The position numbers and the translations under genes are program-made. Below the pieces are notes generated by a model that saw only the letters and a list, made by a program, of their open reading frames with translations, searched no databases and was not told the origin of the DNA. 64,000 nucleotides of DNA from Sphaerochaeta pleomorpha str. Grapes. Lineage in GTDB: Bacteria > Spirochaetota > Spirochaetia > Sphaerochaetales > Sphaerochaetaceae. Shown one piece after another: positions 1 through 8,515 of the stretch. Positions within the stretch are counted from its first letter, which is position 1; each line of letters opens with the position of its first letter. The stretch covers positions 806,001-870,000 of the forward strand of contig NC_016633.1 of NCBI RefSeq assembly GCF_000236685.1, given 5' to 3'.

Positions 1-74
1 CCTGAGGCAAACAACATAAAAGCAGTTGCCAGCAGTGTTAGAGAAATTTTCTTTTTGAATGCAATACTGGTCAT
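1..74 (-). CDS. ntpK: V-type ATP synthase subunit K (proteolipid), N-terminal fragment
   Basis: Only the first 24 codons are inside the window; the gene runs off the left edge. The ATG at 74-72 is preceded on the minus strand by an AGGAGG ribosome binding site with good spacing. The visible residues (a short basic stretch, then a hydrophobic helix) fit the start of the membrane-rotor proteolipid. The assignment rests mainly on position: it follows subunit I by 27 bases in the same direction, as the K subunit does in many bacterial V-ATPase operons. Sequence alone could not tell it from another small membrane protein. Confidence 0.6.
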   Translation of the reverse strand, partial: MTSIAFKKKISLTLLATAFMLFAS

Positions 75-101
75 TTTGACCCTCCTAAACAATGCACTAT
101 T

Positions 102-2093
102 TTATTTGTTTACAGAAAACGGGGAACGAAGGCCCACTGGCTCATACGCGACACCTTTCCCGGTAAAATACTTGCTAAAGAACTCATAATAGTTAAGCCT
201 CAAAGCCTGGATGCCTGAACTCAACCCTTCCAATGCGATAACGAGAAGGTTCCCGAAAATAAATATCAGGATACCCCAGAATCCACCGGCATTCCCTGCC
301 AGTTCCTTGAATGCTGTCATGAGGCTGACATGGGCAATCCCTAATCCGGCTACCCGCATGAAAGAGAGGGTATTCGAGAGATAGCCTATGAAAATCTCAA
401 GGACATTGATAAACCATTCCATAAAAGCATCCATGGTCACTGCAACGATCGAATGTTTTTTGCCACCCTTCTTGACCGAGATACGGTATTCGATAAAACC
501 CGGAAACAGTAACAGTACTATCGGAATGACTATGGCAGGCGTAAGCCAGGAAGCCGAAGGGAACTGCTTGTACCCTGTCGCTACATACCCAAACCCCATG
601 TACAGGCCAACAGCGAAAAGCCAGCCGCCGACAAGACCGTTCTTATCAAGGGTAAGTTTAAGCCAGGCCTTTTTTCTGAAAAGGTTTACCCAGTTGATTA
701 GCAATCCAAGGTAGATGATGACAATTCCGAACTTGACGGTAATCCCAAGGATGGAATAGACATCCTTTATAACCCCACCTGTCGCCTCTCCATTGACCAC
801 ACGGTCGAAATTGAACCAGACGGCAGGAAACAGGGAAAACCCAAAATAGGAACCGAAAAGCACGCCACCGACCATGGAGGCTGAACCTAGGTAGAGCAGA
901 AGGTTGCAGAGATTCCTGCTGATCATACCATCTGCTTTCAAAGGATTCTTCTTATAATCAAAACGTCCGACCAAACCGATGAGAAGCAATACCAAACCTT
1001 GCCCCACATCAGCGAACATCAAGGCAAACATGACCAAATAGGCTACCATGACGAAAATAGTGGGGTTAACCGAACCGTATTCAGGTGTGTTGTAATTATC
1101 TACCATTTTCTGGAAGGGACTGAAGGCTTTCGGGGTATGTATGGAAACTGGGATTTCTTCCCTCGGCATTTCCTCGGCACCTGTCCACTCAATCACACAC
1201 TGCCCTTCGCTGGCCTGGGTTATGGCCTCAGAGACAGAATCACACTGGTCTACAGGTACCCAACCTGAAAAAAGGGTTGTATTTCTTGTATAGGAAAAAT
1301 AAGACCTGATCTGGTTGCAAAGCTCATTGAGCCGAAGGTTGCACCACATCGAATCCAACTGCATTTGCTGCTTCTTGATTATCTCGTCTACCTCAAGCTC
1401 AGTCTGTTTGAGATGGGCAGCTGCCTCTAGGTATTCTTTGTCAATCCGGGAGGAAATCTCTATAAAGGCATGTTTCTGGAGCTCAGCATTGCTGGTCTCC
1501 GTCCATTCGAATTTGTCAAGCAGGGGGGATACCTGGGCACTGTCCCTGCGCAAGGCCAGAGCTATGTAGGAATTGCCTTCCTCTGTCTTATGGAGAAGGC
1601 CTCCTAGGGAAATCAGCTTCTCACTGAGGTCCTCTGGACTGCCATGCCCGACAACACCAACCCTCAAATCAAGATATTCGAGTTTTTCATCCCCAATATA
1701 CCTTTTGAGTTCCTGCAAACCCAATAACTGTTGGTTAAAGTTCTTCTGCTTGTCCTTGAGCGTTGCCAATTGCTTTCCCAAATTGTCAAGCATGTTCCTA
1801 TAGGATTCCAGATCAGGCTTTTCCAGGTTCTTGACATCAAGCATGTCACTGGAAGGAAGAAGGCAATGCCCTTGACGCAACACAGCCTCTACCCGGTGTC
1901 GCATATCCTCGAGGGCGGCCTTGCTTATCGAGATCGGTCTCGAACTGAGCTTCTCCATTTGCCGGGGATCGATTTTCTTGATACTTACAAAATCCATCAC
2001 CCCTAACTCAAGCAAAGCCTTGATAACTGTATCGCTCATCTGCTCCAACACAACTGCGGTAAGCAGTTTCATTGGCCTGGTAAACAGGTTCAT
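102..2093 (-). CDS. ntpI: V-type ATP synthase subunit I (a-subunit homologue)
   Basis: This is the stator membrane subunit that forms the ion half-channels against the K ring. The 663 residues match the family length. Residues 1 to about 330 are soluble with coiled-coil stretches (roughly 90-125 and 230-270), the arm that contacts the peripheral stalks. The rest holds about seven membrane helices, including the family motif MFADVGQG and a helix with LSFMRVAGLGIAH, whose Arg near residue 579 matches the essential channel arginine. A second membrane Arg lies near residue 632. The start overlaps the stop of subunit C by four bases, indicating translational coupling. Whether the pump moves protons or sodium cannot be read from this subunit. 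Confidence 0.95.
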   Translation of the reverse strand: MNLFTRPMKLLTAVVLEQMSDTVIKALLELGVMDFVSIKKIDPRQMEKLSSRPISISKAALEDMRHRVEAVLRQGHCLLPSSDMLDVKNLEKPDLESYRNMLDNLGKQLATLKDKQKNFNQQLLGLQELKRYIGDEKLEYLDLRVGVVGHGSPEDLSEKLISLGGLLHKTEEGNSYIALALRRDSAQVSPLLDKFEWTETSNAELQKHAFIEISSRIDKEYLEAAAHLKQTELEVDEIIKKQQMQLDSMWCNLRLNELCNQIRSYFSYTRNTTLFSGWVPVDQCDSVSEAITQASEGQCVIEWTGAEEMPREEIPVSIHTPKAFSPFQKMVDNYNTPEYGSVNPTIFVMVAYLVMFALMFADVGQGLVLLLIGLVGRFDYKKNPLKADGMISRNLCNLLLYLGSASMVGGVLFGSYFGFSLFPAVWFNFDRVVNGEATGGVIKDVYSILGITVKFGIVIIYLGLLINWVNLFRKKAWLKLTLDKNGLVGGWLFAVGLYMGFGYVATGYKQFPSASWLTPAIVIPIVLLLFPGFIEYRISVKKGGKKHSIVAVTMDAFMEWFINVLEIFIGYLSNTLSFMRVAGLGIAHVSLMTAFKELAGNAGGFWGILIFIFGNLLVIALEGLSSGIQALRLNYYEFFSKYFTGKGVAYEPVGLRSPFSVNK

Positions 2094-3193
2094 GCCAGCA
2101 CCCCCCTGATGTATTCCTCGCTATAACCGTAATATTTCCCATTCAAGATTGCCTTGATCATCGAATCCTCACTTGTATAGAGAAAAAAGTAGGCAAGGGC
2201 AATCCCGATGGTAAAAGGGTCACCAGCCAAGATATAATGATATTCCTTGCTACGCTTCTGCTGAAGGTAATGTTCAATCTTGAGCGTTGCCTTGGCAAGC
2301 AACTCATCACTGTGGGCACCTTCTTTGCTCTCGGTTGACACCTTCTGAATTGATTCCACAAGATCAGGATAATATTGCTGAAGCAAGACTACAGGGTCAC
2401 GATCACCCGGGGACATCGCCAGAAAGGTTTTCACATTGTTGCTTCTATAGATTCGCCCCCAAGGAAATAAGAGGCTCTGCAGATGCTCCTTGTCCAATTT
2501 ATGATACCAACCGAAGCGAATCAGCATGAGGATGTTATTCAGGTCGATTTCAACCTTAAAGACTTCCTGAACGATTTTTCTATCGACTGGGGACAGCTGC
2601 TCTGATTTTTCAAGAATCTGTCTGTACCATTCGCAATCGAGGGCTGATTCCAGGTAAAAGACACCCTGTTGCTGGATATCCTCCTGGGAAAAATTCCGGA
2701 GAACCGCTGCATAGGGACTTTTCCCTAATGAAGAAACTACCCCATCCCAGGAAACTGCATTGATCAGACCTGTCCAGTTAATATCGGAGACAATTTTTTC
2801 CTTGAACAGGTATTCGCTACGGTACCGTATCGAATGCAGACGGATTACGCTGCTGAACCAAAGGCGAATTGCGTTTTTCAGGTTCTCTACTTCTATTTTG
2901 CCCAGAAGGGTACGTACAAAATCAGAGGTGGAACCCCTTAAAAGCTTTGCAATGCCATGGTACATTTCGATTTCTTTTTTCAAAAGTACCAGTTCCATTT
3001 GCTGGAGGTCACCAGTCTCGTCATACGCCTTTGCAACATCCTTATAAGAACCATCACGCAAAGAATGCACAGCTTCAACTACTGAATTGGCTTTCATCAA
3101 GTCATCGATAAGATGGGATTCACGCATCAGACCGATACGTGCACGAAGCTTTGCATTGATAAACTCATATTGGGAGGTTGAGCTATAAGCCAT
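2090..3193 (-). CDS. ntpC: V-type ATP synthase subunit C (V0D-like, central connector)
   Basis: A 367-residue soluble protein of the V-ATPase subunit C / V0D1 family, which caps the membrane rotor and joins it to the central shaft. The family signs are the all-helical make-up, a starting tract with FINAKLRARIG, and a central tract rich in Glu and Asn with NILMLIRFGWY. It sits six bases downstream of the stalk gene and overlaps subunit I by four bases. The E, A, B and D subunits are not in the window and probably lie beyond the left edge, after K. Confidence 0.9.
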   Translation of the reverse strand: MAYSSTSQYEFINAKLRARIGLMRESHLIDDLMKANSVVEAVHSLRDGSYKDVAKAYDETGDLQQMELVLLKKEIEMYHGIAKLLRGSTSDFVRTLLGKIEVENLKNAIRLWFSSVIRLHSIRYRSEYLFKEKIVSDINWTGLINAVSWDGVVSSLGKSPYAAVLRNFSQEDIQQQGVFYLESALDCEWYRQILEKSEQLSPVDRKIVQEVFKVEIDLNNILMLIRFGWYHKLDKEHLQSLLFPWGRIYRSNNVKTFLAMSPGDRDPVVLLQQYYPDLVESIQKVSTESKEGAHSDELLAKATLKIEHYLQQKRSKEYHYILAGDPFTIGIALAYFFLYTSEDSMIKAILNGKYYGYSEEYIRGVLA

Positions 3194-3198
3194 GGTTA

Positions 3199-3519
3199 TT
3201 ATGCTTCTCCAAACAGATTCGTCTTGGAAACCAAAGAGACGATTCTGTCGGCAATATCATCGAGACGTTTATCATTCAACTCAATGGAGCTATCAAGATT
3301 TGACTCCGTCTCTTCCAAAAGCCTTGCAGCTTCTTCTTCTGCCTTGGAAAGTTCGATCTTATGCAGGTCGCGTACAGTTTTCAAAGAGTCTTTAACCAGA
3401 GCATTGGCTTTCGACTGGGCCTCGATAAGCATTTCCCTGCTTATGGTGTTTGCATCATTGATGATTTTCTGGGCCCGATCCTCTACGGTGAGGACTTCGT
3501 TGATAATTTCGCTACGCAT
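3199..3519 (-). CDS. V-type ATPase peripheral-stalk subunit (G/H/F-like coiled coil)
   Basis: A 106-residue, strongly charged, almost fully helical protein with a heptad-like pattern over most of its length and no membrane segment. It is the first gene of the visible V-ATPase operon. Small coiled-coil proteins in this place (NtpF of Enterococcus, AtpH of archaea) pair with subunit E to form the peripheral stalk. An AGGGAGC ribosome binding site precedes the ATG, and a TTGACA promoter lies about 60 bases upstream. Low-complexity coiled coils give weak homology, so the assignment leans on position. Confidence 0.75.
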   Translation of the reverse strand: MRSEIINEVLTVEDRAQKIINDANTISREMLIEAQSKANALVKDSLKTVRDLHKIELSKAEEEAARLLEETESNLDSSIELNDKRLDDIADRIVSLVSKTNLFGEA

Positions 3520-3556
3520 CTTGATGCTCCCTCTTTGGAATTCAATTGCGAGTTTA

Positions 3557-3585
3557 ATACTCTAACTTTTAGGTTTTACTGTCAA
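3557..3585 (-). promoter_or_regulatory. Promoter of the V-ATPase operon
   Basis: Minus-strand TTGACA (3585-3580), a 17-base spacer, and GAGTAT (3562-3557). The -35 is perfect and the -10 is weak. It lies 38 bases upstream of the first stalk gene, in the gap after the usher-like gene. Confidence 0.5.
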
Positions 3586-3627
3586 GTGACGAAAATGGAT
3601 TTAATCTTTTGGCCCGTTCAAAGACAA

Positions 3628-6600
3628 TCAAGGAGCCACGTTAAGGACTGGTTTCACCACAGCAGCCTCTTCCTCGACGGGTTGGCTTTCCTCAAAAGAC
3701 GGGAATACTTCCGACCAGAACGTATCATCATCAAGCTGTCTTTGTGTATTCAATGTTATGGAAGCATCATATCCAGTTGCCAGAGAGGTCCCGAAAACAT
3801 CCTCGGTAGCATCTACCTGCTTCCCGGTTTGATCACGTACTATCAGCCGTTGTTGAATCTGAGGATCGGAAACCCAGAAGTCTTCCAGCTCAAAAACCCT
3901 CTTCTTTTCAACTTTGCCTTCCTCAGGTTCAGGAATACTGAAACGGACGGCATACCACAGTCCATCAACATCCAAGTCAAACAGGTAGTTTCCTGGATTA
4001 ACGTCAGAGAGAATATAACGGCCATCAATGTCGGTAAAGAGATATAGTTCTTCATCAGGTGTTATCACCTCTATTCCATCCGGTCCTATAGTTACATCAT
4101 AGACAGGAGAGGAATACTGGACATACGGGGTATGGTCGGCCTGGTATAAGATTCCACTGACCGTGTAGGTTGCTGCAATATCAATGGTAGCTACAAAAGC
4201 TTGTCTGCTTCTTGGATTTATTTCATATACCGAAGATGTTCCCGCGCCAAACATAGAAGAGCTGGTACCAAAGACAACGATGCTGTTTCGGGTATTGGTA
4301 GTGATGTTGTTATAGAGGGCACTTCCCAATGGTCTCTTCAGATACACGGGAGACGAGTCCAGACTCCGTGCTATCGAAATCTCTGCACTGCGTAATTCAC
4401 CCACAGGTTTGACCAGCAGAAATGCCTCATTCACCGTTTTCCCTAAGCCAAAAGCACCATCGGCATAGGCAACATAGGTGTTTGCAGAGATCATAGTCGA
4501 CATTTTATTATAGGATTCATAGGCCTGTTGCTTGAAGGTAAAGGAAGCATACTCTCCGGAATGTGTCCAGGTAGCCTGCAAAGACTGGTCTTCTGTAGTC
4601 TTGAAGTCCACTCCACTGAGAGAAAGGGACACACTGTCAGTATCCGAAGGACGATAGGAAAGTCCAAAGGAAGATATTATTGACAAAGGATTAAAAGAAG
4701 CGGAAGAGGCTGCACTTGAACTGAGCTTATCATTAAATGAGTAAGAACCAGAAATCTGGGCGGTTACGATGGGGTTCCAAACATCCAAAGCTGAGGCAGA
4801 AGCAGTGACTGACCCACTTATGGAGAAATTGTCAAAGGGAGAAAAACCTGACGAGAACGTCAACGACCAAGAGGGGGCAGTAAAGGCTGAATCCTTTGTC
4901 AGGGAACCGGTCACAGAATAATTGAAGCCTTTTGCAAAGCTCCCTGAATAGGAAATATTGGAAGTCATATAACGTGTTGCAGCATCCGTTGAGGTCAAAA
5001 GTACAGAGGACCTTGAAAAACTGAATCCCAGGCTCAGCGATCCAAAATTGCTATCATAGGGAACACTGAAACGGTGGCTTATCGAAGCAGAGAGATCTGG
5101 TTCTTTATTGCTTACATCGAGTCCAAGGGTCATCTGCAGCTGGGTCGTGCCAATTGTCGAGGCAAAGACACCACTGACAGTTCCTCTAAAAATACCGGGA
5201 GTTATGGAAATATCAGAGGAAAGCGTGAATGCATTAGTCATCCCTGTCTGCTGCCAATAGGTTGCCGTCCAATTTCCAAGGAAATAGGAAAGATACTTGT
5301 CATTAAGCCAAGGTAGGCTGATAGTTCCCATTTTAGTACTTTCGACGACCCGTGGAACACTGAAACTGAACCCGTAGACACTATCACCTTTCCCCAAAAG
5401 CCGATAGTCATAACCAAGATCGAAATATTGGACTGTCGTATCATTTGGCCTGGCATCAGGGGTAATGGTAACCTTTGCCATATTGACGCCTTGGGTAAAC
5501 ACAAAGTCCTTAAGCCGATAGGTACCTGCACTGAAATCCCGGTTATAGATTTCTTTGCCGTTTATCTCAATCGTAACATTCGAGTCTTCAACCAATACAA
5601 TGCTGTACTCAAATTGGTTTCCCTTTGCAGCATCCGTTCCATAGGAATAATCCTTATCGAAAACAACGCCTACACTGGTCACCGTTCCATAGTCATTGGA
5701 GGAAGAATTGATTTCGCTTAGGTTCGAACCTACATTTCCGAAAGTCAGGCGTTGGCTGGTTTCAACAAAATCATAGAACCCCTGCCAAGACCCAAAACCG
5801 AATAAGGGGCTGTTGGAAGACAAAGAATAGGAAACATCAAAGCCAAGATTCCAGAAAGCCAGCTTATGGGAGACCGAAAGACTTAAAAGCTTGCTATCCA
5901 AAGCAGAGAAATCAGAGGGATATTCGAAATTGGAGTAGAAGCCAAGGGATGTTACGACAGAAAATTTTGCAGGGTCCAGAACTATTGCACCACTCAAGGA
6001 ATAAGCATCCCTGCGGTTCAACGTACCTCCATTTATGCTAATCGTCTTGACTGGCATCTCTTCGACATCAAAAGTCATGTCAACGGAAAAATCGGTGCTG
6101 TCAAAGACTGTCTCGACTCCCCTGTTGTTCAGCTCCTCGATCGAAATAAAGGGAAGCGCATCAGAAAAAAGAAGTTCATAGGTTTTGTCAGTTATGTAAT
6201 CACCAATAAACAGTGACAAATCAGACGTATTCAGACTTTGGACACCATCATTAAATTCAGCCTCAATATCCCCGACATATTCTTTATTTACAAATAAGCC
6301 CAAGAAATACAGGCCATTGTCAAATGCTATGGTCGAATCCTCACCGCTGACAAAGAAGTCTGCAAAGGGGTCTTCTTCCTCAGGGGCTGCTTCCAACATC
6401 ACAGGGGCAACGAATGAGTCATAATCATCGAGGGTATACACCGAAGGCTCAAAAAAGGTAGGGGGAGGAGGAACGAGCAACGTGGTATGGACACTACCGA
6501 AAACAGGCAGACCAGGTATCTTAATCGGGTCCACAATCTGTATGCTCTGCTCAGGTGGTTCCTCAACCTCTGGTATAATTTCTTTTACGGGTGGTTGTTC

Positions 6601-6924
6601 AGGCTGGAAAAGATGGTTGGGCTCAGGTAAAGCTCCGACAGTTGCAACCTCCTCAGGCAAAACCTTGCTTTCAACAGAGGCGGTAACTTGCTGAACCTCA
6701 TCAATCGTAGAGGCTATCGTAGGCTGATAGTTGACTGGAGGCTCAATTTCTACTGTATATACAGGGATGATTTGAGGACCCGTGGCAATAGGCTGGGCTT
6801 CTGGTTCAGACTCGATTACCGGTCTCACAGTAAAGCAGGTAATAAAAAAAGAGGACAAAAAAAGGACCGTTAGCACAGTAGAAACAAGTAAAAAAACACT
6901 TTGTGCGGTCCTTTTAATTTTCAT
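3628..6924 (-). CDS. Outer-membrane usher-like protein with proline-rich N-terminal linker
   Basis: A 1098-residue exported protein. The ATG at 6924 is preferred over a TTG 21 bases upstream because AAGGAA lies at the right distance. Residues 7-30 form a signal or anchor helix. Residues 35-190 are Pro/Glu-rich and disordered-looking. Residues 195-300 resemble an usher N-terminal domain, with a FNDG turn and a paragraph on a Leu-rich, Gly-Val-containing repeat before Asp/Phe strands. Around 440-490 a segment with NVTIEINGKEIYNRDFSAG followed by a GVNMAKVTITPDA stretch mirrors the usher module that reads V-x-V-x-x-N-G ... pG-x-y. The next 450 residues alternate polar and aromatic positions like beta-barrel strands, and the C-terminus has a DIDGRYILSDVNPGNY turn like usher C-domains. 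It follows a chaperone-like gene by 43 bases. Similarity is by pattern only; a general beta-barrel secretin-like protein is the alternative. Confidence 0.6.
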   Translation of the reverse strand: MKIKRTAQSVFLLVSTVLTVLFLSSFFITCFTVRPVIESEPEAQPIATGPQIIPVYTVEIEPPVNYQPTIASTIDEVQQVTASVESKVLPEEVATVGALPEPNHLFQPEQPPVKEIIPEVEEPPEQSIQIVDPIKIPGLPVFGSVHTTLLVPPPPTFFEPSVYTLDDYDSFVAPVMLEAAPEEEDPFADFFVSGEDSTIAFDNGLYFLGLFVNKEYVGDIEAEFNDGVQSLNTSDLSLFIGDYITDKTYELLFSDALPFISIEELNNRGVETVFDSTDFSVDMTFDVEEMPVKTISINGGTLNRRDAYSLSGAIVLDPAKFSVVTSLGFYSNFEYPSDFSALDSKLLSLSVSHKLAFWNLGFDVSYSLSSNSPLFGFGSWQGFYDFVETSQRLTFGNVGSNLSEINSSSNDYGTVTSVGVVFDKDYSYGTDAAKGNQFEYSIVLVEDSNVTIEINGKEIYNRDFSAGTYRLKDFVFTQGVNMAKVTITPDARPNDTTVQYFDLGYDYRLLGKGDSVYGFSFSVPRVVESTKMGTISLPWLNDKYLSYFLGNWTATYWQQTGMTNAFTLSSDISITPGIFRGTVSGVFASTIGTTQLQMTLGLDVSNKEPDLSASISHRFSVPYDSNFGSLSLGFSFSRSSVLLTSTDAATRYMTSNISYSGSFAKGFNYSVTGSLTKDSAFTAPSWSLTFSSGFSPFDNFSISGSVTASASALDVWNPIVTAQISGSYSFNDKLSSSAASSASFNPLSIISSFGLSYRPSDTDSVSLSLSGVDFKTTEDQSLQATWTHSGEYASFTFKQQAYESYNKMSTMISANTYVAYADGAFGLGKTVNEAFLLVKPVGELRSAEISIARSLDSSPVYLKRPLGSALYNNITTNTRNSIVVFGTSSSMFGAGTSSVYEINPRSRQAFVATIDIAATYTVSGILYQADHTPYVQYSSPVYDVTIGPDGIEVITPDEELYLFTDIDGRYILSDVNPGNYLFDLDVDGLWYAVRFSIPEPEEGKVEKKRVFELEDFWVSDPQIQQRLIVRDQTGKQVDATEDVFGTSLATGYDASITLNTQRQLDDDTFWSEVFPSFEESQPVEEEAAVVKPVLNVAP

Positions 6925-6967
6925 GCAACAACTATTCCTTTTCAAGAAATATCAAATATATTCCCCG

Positions 6968-7735
6968 TTAATTGCTAGTATATGTAAGTTTGGACTTATA
7001 GGTAACCCCAGGTTCCCGGGAAAGTACTGCCGGCCAAGGAACTTGTTTCGTTACTGTCTTTTTTGCGAGCACATTCATGCCATCGAATCCCGAAAGCGCT
7101 TCTGTCCCTTCCAGGGTAACGGAATTACCTTTACTATCGGTTATCTCCAGGATGCTGGCAACAAGCAACTGGTGTACGTTGCCTAGATTGGAAACAGTAA
7201 TGGCCATTGTCTCTGCACCATCATCTGCCACAGTAGGAACGATAGACCTTACCATTATATTCTCAATTGCTTTTGAAGGAGAAACATAGAGACTGGTTGT
7301 GTATATGTACAAAAAGTTGAACATGCCCTTTTCAGTACTGTCCTTTCCTTTTGAGTAGGGAATCTGCTCAGCCTTCAATCTGAACGCCAATTCATTGGTT
7401 ACTGTTTTAGGGCCACGATATTGCACCCTGACAATCTGGCTGCTCTGGGGCTTAACGATTACCTTGTTGGGAACGATAGAAAAATACGCCGTTGCCGGAG
7501 TATTGATTTCAGCACCAAGCTCATCCTGATCCCTAAACATTGCTGAGATTTCTATTGCAATAGAATCATCGCCATCGTTGAGTATAGTATAGGTCTTGGT
7601 GCTTTCAGCCCCTGTAGGTCCAAAGACTTGTTCCAAAGGAGAGAACTGATAAGCAAAAAGATTACCTACCGTCAACATAAAAGTTAATGACATCAGTACA
7701 AAAATTCGTTGCCTACTTGTTTTTCTAACGTTCAT
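6968..7735 (-). CDS. Periplasmic PapD-like (fimbrial-type) chaperone
   Basis: A 255-residue protein with a signal peptide (cleavage near residue 28) and two Ig-like beta domains. The core pattern YFSIVPNKVIVKPQSSQIV followed by a RVQYRG strand and FRLKAEQIP matches the chaperone signature in which a Pro-containing edge strand precedes L-x-i-P. In classical members an Arg in the first strand and a Lys near residue 112 anchor the subunit C-terminus; neither is obvious here, so this is a divergent member. The promoter upstream and the usher-like gene 43 bases downstream form a two-gene unit. No pilin-like gene is adjacent. Confidence 0.7.
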   Translation of the reverse strand: MNVRKTSRQRIFVLMSLTFMLTVGNLFAYQFSPLEQVFGPTGAESTKTYTILNDGDDSIAIEISAMFRDQDELGAEINTPATAYFSIVPNKVIVKPQSSQIVRVQYRGPKTVTNELAFRLKAEQIPYSKGKDSTEKGMFNFLYIYTTSLYVSPSKAIENIMVRSIVPTVADDGAETMAITVSNLGNVHQLLVASILEITDSKGNSVTLEGTEALSGFDGMNVLAKKTVTKQVPWPAVLSREPGVTYKSKLTYTSN

Positions 7736-7769
7736 TATGCGCTCACTTTTGTTATAAACTGTATGCGAT

Positions 7770-7798
7770 AGTGTACGCCATAGAAATCAATTCATCAA
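7770..7798 (-). promoter_or_regulatory. Promoter of the chaperone/usher-like operon
   Basis: Minus-strand TTGATG (7798-7793), 17-base spacer, TACACT (7775-7770), about 35 bases before the chaperone start codon. Two direct copies of an 8-base element lie just upstream of the -35 box (listed separately). Confidence 0.5.
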
Positions 7799-7806
7799 GT
7801 ATGGAA

Positions 7807-7835
7807 ATGTCTCACCCAAAAAAAAATATGTCTCA
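7807..7835 (-). repeat. Direct repeat TGAGACAT, two copies 21 bases apart
   Basis: ATGTCTCA reads at 7807-7814 and again at 7828-7835 on the plus strand (TGAGACAT on the minus strand). Start-to-start spacing is 21 bases, two helical turns, and the nearer copy is 9 bases upstream of the -35 box of the chaperone promoter. The geometry fits a transcription activator site. The farther copy overlaps the stop codon of the TetR-like gene. Confidence 0.4.
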
Positions 7836-8402
7836 ATGCGACATTGCCATCCTTTTTAATGCTGAATCGAAGGTTCCACTGAGTATTGGATGAAAGCGAG
7901 ATACAATATCTTCGATATCACCGGCCATCCCATCCTGAACCCAATCCAAGGTTATCCCCACAAAGGCATGCTTATAAAAATTTGCCAGCAACCTGCAATT
8001 CTCATCAGAAACCCCTAAGGCATCGCCTTTGACTTTTATGCTCTGATAGAGCAGTTTATACGCTTCACGACAAAGATATCTATCAAGCCTCTCTCGCCCA
8101 AGGCTATGATATACATTAATGGTTACCTCGCGGTGGTCTTTGAGACTCTTACAGATGGCTATCATAGTATTCTGTCCATCATCATCAATATCAATCCGGG
8201 GATATTTACGGGCAAACTCTTCCCCATCATGGGCAAACATCCAATCGAGCAAATCATATATATCCTTGAAATGATAATAAAAAGTCTGTCGGTTTACACC
8301 ACACCGCGCTACCACTTCCTTTACTGTAATTTTATCAAGGGTCCTTTCACTCATTAACTGTCTAAGTGATTGGGATAACGCCAATTTTGTCATCTGTGCC
8401 AT
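7833..8402 (-). CDS. TetR/AcrR-family transcriptional regulator (DhaS-like C-terminal type)
   Basis: A 189-residue regulator. Residues 8-55 form the TetR helix-turn-helix: the recognition part reads ITVKEVVARCGVNRQTFYYHF, split by the usual turn, and YYHFKD is the classical end of that domain. The C-terminal part, with an F-x-x-x-G-I-x-L-x-W pattern, resembles the TetR_C_8-type domain of dihydroxyacetone-kinase regulators such as DhaS. It lies directly upstream of and codirectional with the chaperone/usher-like operon, separated by 97 bases with its own promoter. Two palindromes just before its start suggest autoregulation. The ligand is unknown. Confidence 0.85.
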   Translation of the reverse strand: MAQMTKLALSQSLRQLMSERTLDKITVKEVVARCGVNRQTFYYHFKDIYDLLDWMFAHDGEEFARKYPRIDIDDDGQNTMIAICKSLKDHREVTINVYHSLGRERLDRYLCREAYKLLYQSIKVKGDALGVSDENCRLLANFYKHAFVGITLDWVQDGMAGDIEDIVSRFHPILSGTFDSALKRMAMSH

Positions 8403-8413
8403 TCATTTTCTCC

Positions 8414-8457
8414 TAGTCTTCAGACTATAAAGTATAGATTTTTTCACTAGTCGACTA
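8414..8457. promoter_or_regulatory. Twin palindromes in the TetR-like gene leader (candidate operators)
   Basis: AGTCT-TC-AGACT at 8415-8426 and the perfect 10-base palindrome TAGTCGACTA at 8448-8457. Both contain TAGTC and GACTA half sites, differing in the spacer. Their centres are 32 bases apart, about three helical turns, and they flank a TATACT -10-like box (minus strand 8436-8431). This is a typical layout for repression by a TetR dimer of its own promoter. Binding itself is inferred. Confidence 0.45.
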
Positions 8458-8515
8458 TATCCTAACAGGAAATTGTATAAATCCGGTTCTTTTTTTTTAC
8501 TGTTTTCGTTCTTTA

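Noticed and set aside
3361-4047. A 228-codon plus-strand frame
   Set aside because: Crosses the V-ATPase promoter and the ends of two minus-strand genes; no support.
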